60,090 nt of DNA from Saccoglossus kowalevskii (lineage: Eukaryota > Hemichordata > Enteropneusta > Harrimaniidae). Below the pieces are notes generated by a model. The model was not told the DNA's origin. It saw nothing but the letters and a program-made list of their open reading frames with translations, and did no database searches. Numbering within the stretch: position 1 is the first letter of the stretch; each line of letters starts with the position of its first letter. The stretch lies in assembly GCF_000003605.2 (NCBI RefSeq), contig NW_003131856.1, positions 737,619 through 797,708 of the forward strand. Direction: 5' to 3'. Position numbers and translations under genes: made by a program. Below are positions 25,968-38,200 of the stretch, piece by piece.

Positions 25968-26878
25968 GCCTGACGTCAACTGTGTATTACATGTGTTGCG
26001 GACAGCCTGACGTCAACTGTGTATTCCATGTGTTGTAGGCAGCCTGACGTCAACTGTGTATTACATGTGTTGCGGACAGCCTGACGTCAACTGTGTATTC
26101 CATGTGTTGTAGGCAGCCTGACGTCGACTGTGTATTACATGTGTTGTAGGCAACTTGACGTCAACTGTGTATTCCATGTGTTGTAGGCAGCCTGACATCA
26201 ACTGTGTATTACATGTGTTGCGGGCAGCCTGACGTCAACTGTGTATTACATGTGTTGTAGGCAGCCTGACGTCAACTGTGTATTACATGTGTTGTAGGCA
26301 GCCTGACGTCAACTGTGTAATACATGTGTTGTAGGCAACCTGACGTCAACTGTGTATTACATATGTTGTAGGCAGCCTGACGTCAACTGTGTATTAAATG
26401 TGTTGTAGGCAGCCTGACTTCAACTGTGTATTACGTGTGTTGTAGCCAGCCTGACGAACTGTGTATTACATGTGTTGTAGGCGGCCTGGTGTTGACTGTG
26501 TATTACATGTGTTGTAGGCAGCCTGACGTCAACTGTGTAATGCATGTGTTGTAGGCAGCCTGACGTCAACTGTGTATTACATGTGTTGTAGGCAACTTGA
26601 CGTCAACTGTGTATTCCATGTGTTGTAGGCAGCCTGACGTCAACTGTGTATTACATGTGTTGCGGGCAGCCTGACGTCAACTGTGTATTACATGTGTTGT
26701 AGGCAGCCTGACGTCAACTGTGTATTACTTGTATTGTGGCCAGCCTGGCGGCAACTGTGTATTACATGTGTTGTAGGCAGCCTGACGTCAACTGTGTATT
26801 ACATGTGTTGTGGACAAAGGTGTAGTATACGTGTTGTTGTCGTCGAATAAGTATTGTGGGCAATCTGACGTCAAATGT
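25968..26878. repeat. Minisatellite of 37-bp units, each built around a CRE palindrome
   Basis: About 24 units of 37 bp. Each unit starts with TGACGTCAACTGTGTATTAC followed by ATGTGTTGTAGGCAGCC. Eighteen units keep a perfect TGACGTCA, the canonical CREB/ATF palindrome; the others are altered (TGACGTCG, TGACATCA, TGACTTCA, a deletion, TGGTGTTG, TGGCGGCA). Higher-order structure is visible: units 1-2 are repeated as units 3-4 (74-bp dimer), and units 6-8 resemble units 18-20. The last unit (about 26864) is separated by a degenerate stretch. The array lies about 5 kb upstream of the receptor start codon. Regulatory activity is inference only. Confidence 0.93.
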
Positions 26879-27551
26879 GTCATTTTGCTGTGTCCTTGAA
26901 ATATTCATACACGGTACAGTACAGTGGTTTACGAAGGTTGTTCACGTATTCGAGGAATTAGAGTGCCAGGGACATGTTTCTAATTCAATAGTTAATTAAT
27001 AGTTGGAAACAAATAATAAAATCATTTATAAATCATGGCAGTTTAGTAAAGCAGTGTAATAATTCCCTATATATTCACACTGTGTAATACAAATCACGAT
27101 TTTTCCAAGAAAGCACATAAACCTTTTGACATAATGGCTGACTTTATTGCAAGATAAGGCAGTATCTCGCCATATTGCGAATTAACACAATACTTTTTAA
27201 ATTATTATAAAGGATATCAATTCAAATATTTCTGGTAGTTTCAGATGTCGGCTGAAACGCATGTGTGATATAAAGCTGCATATATGTGATACTTTCAATC
27301 CCACCAACCGCTATCGGCTTCTGCCTTAAAGAAGTAATCTCGGTAAACTTTTTAGTTTCATTAAATTCTGAAACCTATTAAAATAAACAAACCATATCTA
27401 GCAATTGGAATTGCTTCGTTTTTGTTACATGGATGAATCGTTTTTAATAATCCATCCATCTTACCATTTTCGAAACCTTCTCTCGAGACTTGTAGTGTAT
27501 CCTCCGTTCATAAAGTATTCACCCACGAATTAAATTACTCTTTTTATGAAC
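26879..27551. other. Non-coding spacer between repeats
   Basis: No gene or recognised element is seen between the 37-bp array and the 133-bp MITE. Confidence 0.55.
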
Positions 27552-27684
27552 TTAAAGCGCGGTGGTCGTCGCGCAGCGCGTGTTCGAATTTCATGTAAAT
27601 AAACAATCTATTTTACACGCGTTGTATACGTCGCTGTGAGTCCCATATCGAACAGGACGCGGTGCGACTACTGCCGCCCTTTAA
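27552..27684. mobile_element. 133-bp TTAA-flanked palindromic MITE, copy 1
   Basis: TTAA occurs at both ends (27552-27555 and 27681-27684). The termini are inverted repeats of the form AGGGCGGTRGTCGTCGC, with one difference at the left end of this copy (AGCGCGG). Most of the interior is also self-complementary (TGTAAA ... TTTACA; GTTCGAA ... TCGAAC). A second copy of identical length is at 49794-49926. The TTAA ends suggest mobilisation by a piggyBac-type transposase. Confidence 0.8.
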
Positions 27685-28165
27685 ATGTCCCTTTTTTTTT
27701 TATTGATGAACGTGAATGTAAAATTATAGCATTTATTATTCCAAATCGATCATCTTCTTTTTCCATAAGAATGTCATATTGTCACATTACACGACAATTT
27801 CATGCGTTCTTGTATAAAATTATTCGTTGAACGGCACGGATACATTACAGTGAGAGATCAGAAAGAAGATACAGAATCTGCTTTATGTAGGCTGACTCAA
27901 AAAGAGCGGTTTGCATGATAAGATTTTATCGAGACCGGAAATAATAGAGGGAATTTCCGTTCTGTGCTGTTATCTTTTATATGACAGGAATTAAACAAAA
28001 GTCGTTCAAATGTAGTTTGCTCCGAACTGATTTCATCAATTGAATTTGACACAGAAGTCATCGACCGAGTAATTGAAAAAAAGACACATTAAATCATCAC
28101 ATCACAGTAGAACCTATATATTATATATCATCCATTCTCCAAATAGATTTGCTCAGTGTACACAT
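27685..28165. other. Non-coding spacer
   Basis: Nothing recognised. A short open frame starting inside the MITE runs to 27830 and is an artefact of the repeat. Confidence 0.55.
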
Positions 28166-30233
28166 ACGGTATTTTATCCACAATAGTGTATGTGTTATTT
28201 TATTTAACATAGTGTATCTGTTATTTTATTTAACATAGTGTATGTGTTATTTTATTTAACATAGTGTATGTGTTATTTTATTCAGCATAGTGTATGTGTT
28301 ATTTTAGTCACCATAGTGTATGCGTTATTTTATTTAACATAGTGTATGTGTTATTTTATTCACCATAGTGTATATGTTATTTTATTCACCATAGTGTATG
28401 TGTTATTATTTAACGTAGTGTATGTGTTATTTTATTTAACATAGTGTATCTGTTATTTTATTTAACATAGTTGTATGTGTATGCGTTATTTTATTTAACG
28501 TAGTGTATGCGTTATTTTATTTAACGTAGTGTATGTGTTATTTTATTTAACGTAGTGTATGTGGTATTTTATTCACCATAGTGTATGTGTTATTTATTTA
28601 ACGTAGTGTATGTGTTATTTTATTTAACATAGTGTATGTGTTATTTATTTAACATAGTGTATGTGTTATTTTATTTAACGTAGTGTATGTGTTATTTTAT
28701 TTAACGTAGTGTATGTGTTATTTTATTTAACGTAGTGTATGTGTTATTTTATTTAACGTAGTGTATGTGTTATTTTATTCACCATAGTGTATGTGTTGTT
28801 TTTCATTTAACATAGTGTATGTGTTATTTTATCCATAATAGTGTATGTGTTATTTTATCCATAATAGTGTATGTGTTATTTTATATTTAACGTAGTGTAT
28901 GTGTTATTTTATTCACCATAGTGTATGTGTTATCTTATTTAACGTAGTGTATGTGTTATTTTATTCGCCATAGTGTATGTGTTATTTTATTCGCCATAGT
29001 GTATGTGTTATTTTATTTGCCATAGAGTATGTGTTATTTTATTCACCATAGTGTATGTGTTATTTTATTCACCATAGTGTATGTGTATGTGCATGCGTTA
29101 TTTTATTCACCATAGTGTATGTGTTTTTTATTCACCATAGTGTATGCGTTATTTTATTCACCATAGTGTATGCGTTATTTTGTTCACTATAGTGTATGCG
29201 TTATTTTATTCACCATAGTGTATGCGTTATTTTATTCACCATAGTGCATGTGTTATTTTATTCACCATAGTGCATGTCACCATAGTGTATGTGTTATTTT
29301 ATTCACCATAGTGCATGTGTTATTTTATTCACCATAGTGCATGTGTTATTTTATTCACCATAGTGCATGTGTTAATTTATTCACCATAGTGCATGTGTTA
29401 TTGTATTCACCATAGTGTATGCGTTATTATATTCACCATAGTGTATGTGTTATTTTATTCACCATAGTGTATGTGTTATTTTATTCACCACAGTGTATGC
29501 GTTATTTTATTCACCATAGTGTATGTGTTATTTTATTCACCATAGTGCATGTGTTATTTATTTAACGTAGTGTATGTGTATGCGTTATTTTATTCACCAT
29601 AGTGTATGCGTTATTTTATTCACCATAGAGTATGTGTTATTTTATTCACCATGGAGTATGTGTTATTTTATTCAACGTAGTGTATGTGTTATTTTATTCA
29701 ACGTAGCGTATGTGTTATTTTATTCAACGTAGTGTATGTGTTATTTTATTCAACGTAGTGTATGTGTTATTTTATTCACCGTAGTGTATGTGTTATTTTA
29801 GTCAACGTAGTGTATGTGTTATTTTATTCACCATAGTGCATGTGTTATTTATTTAACGTAGTGTATGTGTATGCGTTATTTTATTCACCATAGTGTATGC
29901 GTTATTTTATTCACCATAGAGTATGTGTTATTTTATTCACCATGGAGTATGTGTTATTTTATTCAACGTAGTGTATGTGTTATTTTATTCAACGTAGCGT
30001 ATGTGTTATTTTATTCAACGTAGTGTATGTGTTATTTTATTCAACGTAGTGTATGTGTTATTTTATTCACCGTAGTGTATGTGTTATTTTAGTCAACGTA
30101 GTGTATGTGTTATTTTATTCAACGTAGTGTATGTGTTATTTTATTCAACGTAGTGTATGTGTTATTTTATTCACCATAGTATATATGTTATTTTAATCAA
30201 CGTAGTGTATGTGTACATGTGATTTTTATTCAA
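28166..30233. repeat. 26-bp minisatellite, about 79 units
   Basis: Units contain GTGTATGTGTTATTTTATT followed by a variable hexamer-like part: TTAACAT and TTAACGT dominate the left third, CACCAT the middle and CAACGT the right. A few units are shortened or carry an extra TATGTG. Variants are thus regionally homogenised. An 11-unit block of 291 bp is repeated in tandem at the right end (see the next entry). The array ends about 1.7 kb upstream of the receptor start codon. Confidence 0.93.
29541..30112. repeat. 291-bp higher-order tandem duplication within the 26-bp array
   Basis: The block beginning CATAGTGCATGTGTTATTTA at 29541 recurs at 29832 with the same order of variant units, including the rare CATGGAGTATG and GTAGCGTATG variants. 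Matching order of rare variants indicates a recent multi-unit duplication. Confidence 0.85.
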
Positions 30234-31129
30234 TAGGATACACAATACCGACATTTCGCGTCACGCTGAAATAAATTCGAAACATCAAAAAAAAAAAAAT
30301 CAATTCACATTCATTTTGTCTTGTTATAGGGAAGTAAAACGTTTTTTTTTCGATGCTATAAAACAGTTATTAGGTATACCATAATAATTTTTAAGTTCCT
30401 ATATTATCGTCTACACCGCGTCTTATTGTGACGTGGGACCATAAAGACGAACGATCAATATTTGTAGAGAAATGACTCAAATGGAAAACACACTATCTAA
30501 GTAATTTAATCAATGGCAATCACGAGTGAGCAATCGAGCTGTGACGTATACCACAAATTAACTATAAAAATGTCCATTTACATAAGACACACATACATAT
30601 CTAATCGACGGCAAGTAACATAGTGCCCGTTAATTTGAGAGTTCAAACATTCAAGGTAATACTTGTTTAAAACCAGCGTCGATAATAAACCACATGTCAA
30701 TAACGTGCATTAACTTTTCGACACATGATTGTGTAGCGCCCCCAATGTTGATAATGGAAGACAGAAGATTCAGCGTTGAGCAATCGTTCATTCGTACATT
30801 GTCGTTGTGATACCGCAAACACATGTAACAAAAAATGGCAAAATTTACTTTATATTACTTTTTCGTGTCACTTAATTTCCATTGAAGTAATATTCAAAAC
30901 AAACTAGCCGAATATATTATAATATTCTCTTACACAATAAGGATAACATCATTAATAGTGATAGAGATACATAGCGACAAATTCCCTCAACTAGTTGATG
31001 TCATGACTCCATTGAACTGTAAAGAGCATTTATCATACCCATAGACCATGACATGATTTATATATCAAATTATAAAAAATACGTTAAGAAAATGGATAAG
31101 TAATAACATGGGAATAGAAGAATATTAAC
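30234..31129. other. Non-coding stretch upstream of the receptor gene
   Basis: AT-rich with no gene recognised. It contains a 13-A run (about 30287) next to the end of the 26-bp array. Confidence 0.55.
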
Positions 31130-31970
31130 ATGATCGGTCGTCAGGGAATTTCATTCATTGACGACAACGTGAAGATTCCTGCTACCGAATTGCAACTTAT
31201 ACGCACCGCCGGCGCCATCACATACATACGGTATACAAGCCGCTGGATCGAGTCAATTTGTTTGAAATCAAGGCAATTACTAATGATTCGGGATGTGACT
31301 TTACGGTTTATATCAGCTCACCGTGTTATACGATGGTTCGAATCGTTGGTTGCCGTAGCGTTGTTAGGGAAGTCAGTTTTAGGAACAGTTCAGTTCAGCT
31401 GCAACGAGTGTGTATTTGTCGACAGATCGCGCCAAGCGAGAAACGAGATAATAAACATAATACATATACAACGTTTGTTTAGCTTTAATCATTTCGCTGA
31501 TTTGTGTATGTATTAACCATTAATAATTTATTTTCAAAACAACAATTATTATTATAATCTATAATCTGCGATTAACGTCATACAGGTTCAACCGCTTTGA
31601 AACGTTCCATATTGAATGTCGTGGCGCTCTATAACATTTCATGTTTTTATTGGATGTTGGTCATATAATCGCATTCTGCTTATACGCATTGCATAAAAAG
31701 TTCGTGACAGCCTTGATGAATCGGTGCCATTAGACTGTATGTCAGAAGACAGAGCACCATTGGGCCACCTATTTGCTGGTTTGATTCGTCACCATCGTTA
31801 CAGTCATTTGCATATAATTACCATAACCAGTCTATAGTCGGTGTTCGCCGGGAGAACCGCACTGGTGTCCTCTGATGAGTGAGCATTGCCCACCTGTCAC
31901 ATTATACCGTTGTTGTTGAATCAAAGCCTATCAGTAAGAACGGCTTGGAACTGTCTATGCCAACTACACT
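31130..31970 (+). promoter_or_regulatory. Putative 5' region (promoter / 5' UTR) of the anion-channel gene
   Basis: The segment immediately before the receptor ATG has somewhat more CpG and G+C than its surroundings. It contains an ATTTGCAT octamer (31806-31813) and a short uORF (31957-31974). A 128-codon ATG frame at 31130-31516 lies here but has no recognisable domain. No TATA box at a convincing position or transcription start could be identified, so the assignment rests on position and composition. Confidence 0.35.
31806..31820. promoter_or_regulatory. Octamer plus homeodomain core (ATTTGCAT + ATAATTA)
   Basis: ATTTGCAT is the reverse complement of the POU octamer ATGCAAAT, and it directly abuts ATAATTA, a homeodomain-type core. 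The site lies 158 bases before the receptor ATG. POU proteins commonly control neuronal genes, but a single 8-mer in AT-rich DNA can occur by chance. Confidence 0.3.
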
Positions 31971-31974
31971 ATGA
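31957..31974 (+). other. Five-codon upstream ORF overlapping the receptor start (ATGA)
   Basis: ATG CCA ACT ACA CTA TGA ends so that its stop codon overlaps the receptor ATG (ATGA at 31971-31974). The uORF ATG has a weak context (T at -3) while the receptor ATG has A at -3. If present in the mRNA, it would favour leaky scanning or reinitiation at the main start. Confidence 0.45.
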
Positions 31975-32214
31975 TTGCTCGTAAGCCTCGACAAGGGAAA
32001 AACACGTACGGCGACAACTCTTACTCAAAAAGGGAGAATCAGCGTTTATGGAGTATTTTGCTTCTTCTTCTCACGTTGGCCGTGCATGGAGTTAGTACTG
32101 ATGCTAATACAGAGGAAGACGGCGACCACTCATCCCATAACGTAACGTCGACATCAACATTTTTGAACACGCTTTTAAAGACCTATGACAAAAGAATACG
32201 ACCTAACTTTGACG
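31971..32214 (+). CDS. Receptor exon 1 (signal peptide and N-terminus)
   Basis: 244 bp ending GACG|GTAAGC (phase 1). A basic N-region (MIARKPRQGK...) of about 26 residues precedes the hydrophobic core WSILLLLLTLAVHGVS, and cleavage is likely just after it. An acidic and Ser/Thr-rich segment follows with an N-glycosylation sequon (NVT). The exon ends with LLKTYDKRIRPNFDG, the conserved first helix of GABA/glycine-type subunits. The N-region before the signal core is unusually long, and there is no later in-frame Met in the exon to start from. Confidence 0.88.
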
Positions 32215-35200
32215 GTAAGCATTGTTTAATATATACATAGCTATGACCTTGAGAGCATGTAGATAACAGTACCAAAACACTTAAACAAATTAATCGCAGC
32301 ATTGTGAATAAAGTCAAGTTGTCTAATTATAAACATTGCAGAATGATTCCCAGTGGACTTTCACCGCGCCAGTCACCGAGTGCGGTGTCATGAAGCGTTG
32401 TAGTAAAATTCAATTTTAGTAGTATGTTAGCAATTAAGTTCTTGAAGCTGTAATAAATGTGTTTAATGTAATAATATATATCGACCACGAGAATGTATGC
32501 TCCAAGGCTGTGATGTAAGGGGTCTCTTCTCAAACGCATATACAAGGCAAGCAGAAGAATACGCTGCAGTTGAAAGACCTCACGGTAAAACAATTCTATA
32601 AATTCACTTGATAAACACTTATGTTAATGAAATAAATGTTCACTATATATTACAAATAATGTTATTTTCAATATTTGTGTGCAGAGTAATGGCTTGAAAG
32701 TTGCATACGTCATAATAAAAAAATAATAGTAATCATATTTTTAGAATGATCATACTTATCTAAAATTGTTGTGAATTTTGTATTGAGGTTATGATTACAT
32801 GAATCTGATAGTTATTACAGGTTTGTAAATGTAATCATTGATGCGTTGAAATTACATAATGTTCTCAAGTCGCTACAGATTAGATAGTTACAGGTTAATA
32901 TGATGATCATTAGTATCTAGAAGACAATCAGTGAGATGTTAAAATGCTGATGCGGAAATTTGTATATCGCTACACAGTGCTAGGATGACATGTGATCTTG
33001 AATCATTATAATGTCGCCAATTCGCTTAGCTTGGGTAACCGGTAAACTATATGTACTCGTTCACTTTTATATTTCCAAAAACGAATGGCATGTCGACCGA
33101 GGAGAGACCACAATCTTTCTTCAAAAGTTATACGTATTGTAATGACATCAACATTTGTTGTAAAGACCGCCATACTGCACAAACATGGCGATATTACGAA
33201 AAGACATCGGTGGACGTGGGAACTTAACTCACATACAGTCAGCACTTATTCCTAAATCAGCCTTCAACAATGGTATGCCAAACAGGTAATCAGACAATGA
33301 TATCAAACTACTGACGTGATCACGTGGTTACCATGCCTAAAAAGCCCTTGAAAAATTGCACCACATAAGACGGACAGTAATTTTATAAAAAAAGTAAGGT
33401 ATGTGTTTATCATAGGATGGATGTACGCCTAAATATGTGGGTTTTTTACCATAAATATTATAACATGATTTCCAAGGTTTCTCCATAAACTATAAGCTAA
33501 TACAGTAATACTCTAATAATACTGTAATAATATTTATATGTGTATTGCACCACTATCCAACGTACTCCGAGTATAGATATATATTTATTTTCAATAGTAA
33601 AACGACATGCACATATGGGACATCAATATTACTTGTGTAACATGTTGTATATTTACAATGTGTCTTGTGTGAGTTTGTAGTTATTGAAAGCACACTTTAA
33701 GGCTTTATTCAATGATGTCAAGTCAGTTTCACTTAGATTGATCAGTTTACAATCTAGAGCGGAGATTAAACGCTGTTCATATTGCCAGCTGAACATCTGA
33801 GACCCCCTCGACCATCTCAAATGTGCCCCCAGTTAGTCAGTTTATTTCCTAGGGTTCAATTCATATGAAATTAACACATGAAAATCACCTGCTCCTAACA
33901 ACAAATACAAATACTCGTTGTAAATGAACAAAATAATCCTGTGCCCGCAGTATTGTTTTGTCAAATTTCACCCAAATTATGTGCAACCCAATGCAAATTC
34001 GAAACAACACGGCCCAGAAGGTGTTTCCGACCGCGCCTTAAATTGACGAGCTGAAAATAGTATGTATCAGTCATATATCAAATCAATTTTAATGAATCCA
34101 ATAGAGACTCTAATTATAAGAATGCGTCCCGAATGTCAAAACATGTTCCACTGGGTATTCTATAAATCGTATTTTCTCACCGTAGTAAATACAGGACATA
34201 CTATAGAGTGAAATTTAATAATTTACATCACAGCTTTATTAATAATTTATCTAAACACTGATTGATGCAATATACATTTGTTTACTTACGTGAGACAGTT
34301 TCGTATCGATTCGTTCGATTTAATTAAAAACTGTGTTGTTGATTTAAGTAAAATAATGTAACTATTGAATATCCTGCTATTGTAAACATGATGCGTTTGC
34401 TTTTACAGTACAAAAGATGATGGTTTCTAATTACTCGAAATATTATTTTGATACCAAATCTCCTCCTAGACAAACGTTTCAGTCTAACTAATCGACAACC
34501 TTACGTCTATTCTATCGTATTACCATCTTTGAGCGAGCCGGAAATATTTCACGTCAAATCAGATTGGATCAATCACGTAAGCAGAACATTGGCACTACGC
34601 ACCTGTGACACAGTCAACCTTCCAAGTGCAGCTAAACAATAGCATATACTCATAATGTGTATGAATTCATATGAATTGTATAGTTAAAGAGCATGCAGAG
34701 AGAGAAATAGCTTTATGTGAAACAACCAAGCAAATAATCTGTCAAAGTGCTACAATATACTCAATTGATAATGTTCCAGCTTTTCGTGATGTGTTCGTGC
34801 TCGGTTTATTTAACACATCACAGTAAGATTATTTTTCCTTGAAATGTCGTTTCAATAATCACATGATTACTAAAATAACTATATAAACCTGTTAATAAAC
34901 CTTATCGTAACCTGTTCTCCGACCTTTTCTTATTTTTAAGGTCATTTAAAGATATAGAAAGTGTCACAGTGTAAGGCCTGTTTATTGCTAATGAGAGGGC
35001 ACCAACAGAACTCACACTGGACAGGGGGTTCTTTCACTGCTAGTATGGGGTAGGCAAGACAATAGTACTGGAAATGATATACACATACACCAAAATATCG
35101 AGTTAAAGCTCCTGGCTTTAATACCTCTTAAAATAATTACAAGAAATAAGGCACAGAAAAATACAATGAATAAGTCACTAAATAAGGGGATTGCTTAGGG

Positions 35201-38200
35201 AAGTGTACATTGGTGATAACTCGCAGTTCCAGGATGTAGTAATGGACGACAGTCAATGGCTTCTGCAACACAACCACGAAGAAATACAGGAGTCTTGCTT
35301 GGAGAGGAACGCTCATATTCTGGAGGGCACCTCTGAATACAGGAGATCGCAGAACAGTTCATACAAGTCTCACAGAAAGATGGTTGTAGCCTGTATGACT
35401 TGTCACAGAAAGTGTCTAAATAGTGAAGTTGACATATCTGTTATCTGTTCAGTTAAAGAACATCGTAGTAAAACAAAACTATCGCTATTCTCAATCTCAG
35501 TCAGACTTTAACGTGGGCATGGATTAGTTTCAACATATTCACAAAATAGGTTTGATGTGAACGTATAGGATTGCGATCATTATGCGATAAATGAACAACT
35601 AAACCAAGGCATCCTTCCTTTGTGTGTAACTGAAAATACGAGTCACCCAAGGCGCAATAAACCAATTTATTTCACCATTAAATAATCTGTCCAACTTATC
35701 TTAAGTCGGGTTTTATAAAGTAGTAATTACGTTATCTCATATATGATGACAAATTCAATGTGATAAAGCATTGTAATAATTTTTAATATGTGTATTAAAA
35801 AGTATTTTGGTCAAATGGGAGCTTTTGATAATCTCAGTATGCTTGATTGTTATTCGTTACATTAATGTATTCAATATTCTGTTCGTTTCGGGTATATGTG
35901 ATAAAGCCATACATTATATAATTCTCCCAACCAAAGTATAATTGGTGATTACGTTAGGGATTAAATTTACCCAAGGGACGGTTACAATGTTACCAGTGCA
36001 TCGCTAAGCCATAAGTATATTAACGGCTACAAATTATAATCTCTTTAACCGCATAAGTCAATGAATTATATATGTGTTCGCAAAAATATATCGTGCATAC
36101 AAATAAGATAAACGCTCCACGAACCATGTTTTCGGCGTTAGTATGTAGATATGGGAGATGAGAGGATATCACATTCGTGATACTGTAATACAACATTTAA
36201 TAAAAAGTAATGCTTATTCTTGTTAACACTAGAATGTCTATGTCGAATGCGACGCACCACTCACTAAGCTGCTATTACAAGGTTTTATCACATTTCACAT
36301 TTGTTTTTACGCATGCTTTGATTGTTTGATACTCGGTCACATGACATTGAATAAAAATGGATGTCACATGGTATATTGCTCGCCAAGTGGACATTACATA
36401 GGATATTTCATGGATGACGTCATGAAAATACTGTGCAACGATATTGCACATACAAAATTGTCGTTCGTAGCGCCGTTGCTCTCCCGGCTGTTTTCTTTCG
36501 GGGTTATAATTGTTGTTATACATAAAATTAGATATGTAATTCCATTCGGCATGCCTATTTCGTTAATGTAAGGCACATCTAACCTCGACATGGATAATTA
36601 TATTACGTTCGTTTTTATTTCAAGAAGTTTGTGTAACTGCCCGTTGCAATAATGATATTAATAATACGATAATTACATGTTAATGTACAATACCCTGGGA
36701 TATTCGTGCGTCGACTTATTTTCAAGCAGATTGTTTTAATTTCAAGAACGTCTCCTTGAAGCATAATTATTTTGGAATAAGATGCATAAGAGCCAATTGC
36801 CATGATCATCACGCACGTATCGTAGTAGCTTCAGCATATAGGTGCAAGGCCTGCTTATTGCTATTGAGAGGGGCCACCCACGTAACTCACAATGGGCAAT
36901 AGACAAGACAATAGTACTGGAAATGAAATACACATGCACCAAAATATCAGGTTAAAGCCCCTGGCTTTAATATCTCTCAGTAATTACAAGAAACAAAGCA
37001 CAGAAAAATACAATGAGTACATTCATTGAAATATGGGATTGCCTAGGGAAGTGTGCATTAGTGATAACTCAGTTCCAGGATGTAGAGATGGATGACAGTC
37101 AATGGCTTCTGCAACACAACAACGAAGAAATTTTTGCTTGCAGAGGAACGCTGTTCTTCTGGAGGACACCGCTGAAAACATAAGATCGCAGAGCAGTTCA
37201 TACAAATCTCACAGTAATATGATTGAAGCCTGTATCAGTTGTCTCACAATATTGCAGCTGTAGCAACACACAGAGAACTCAGTTGAAATGATGGACCCCA
37301 ACTGTCCTCGGTCATATTTATAGGCGTAAATGGTCCAGATTTAGGGTCACCACCTGGGTTTCCACATGAGCTAATCAGAATGTGGTCTTGCTAGCAGCTG
37401 TCTCACGTAGGCAACTCCGTAGATCGTAAACATCCTTTGTTATGTAAATCACCTGGTAGTTTCCAATTTTCCTTTCCTTATCACTAGGCATTGCACATTT
37501 CTATTTGCAGAGTTTGAGGTGAGTTAAGGGTGCTGACAGAGGTGATTACACATAATTGCATTATATAATATAATGTCAATAGTTCACGTTTTACATAGTT
37601 ATATTTGTGAATTTAAAATTGAATTTAAAAATGCAATTCAAGGTACGAGTCAGCATGTTATGTTTTCATCACGACAACTTAAATGACTATTACCTTCTAA
37701 AACATGTACGTGTTAACAATCTTCAATGATTAGTATTATACGCCATGAATTCTGCTAAAATTAGTTTGACATCCCGGTTAAGTTGTATACAGCATCACAG
37801 CATACGTCTGCCAGATACTCGCATTTTTCCGATATGAGATTTGATACTCAATGCGACGGCAAATTGTTTAGAATCTTTCGGTATAAAAATTCACAATATC
37901 AACTAATTGCCACAGTATTTAACAGCTGAGAACACATTCTCGAAGACTCCACTATAAAATACAATCAAAACGTCACTACTCAACAAAGAACAAATTTGTG
38001 ATTATGGCAGGATGCTATTGACCTGTTTATGAATGTTAATTCTGACAAGTCGTTCGAAAATGATTTGTCGGGAGTTTTGGAAGTCTATGAATACCAATGT
38101 TGAAAACAACTCGATCCAACTATCTGTTCTCATTAGCGTACATGAATCGATTTTGTAATGTGTTCTGTGATTTGATAACATTAATAGATCGACTGTGACG

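Noticed and set aside
27636-27830. Similar peptides containing ISNRTR here and at 49848-50042
   Set aside because: The similarity comes only from the shared 133-bp MITE, not from related genes.
25968-30233. CRISPR-like arrays
   Set aside because: Units are contiguous tandem repeats with no unique spacers, in animal DNA; they are minisatellites.
36275-36591. Overlapping open frames on both strands in intron 1
   Set aside because: No domain or splice support; mutual overlap indicates chance.
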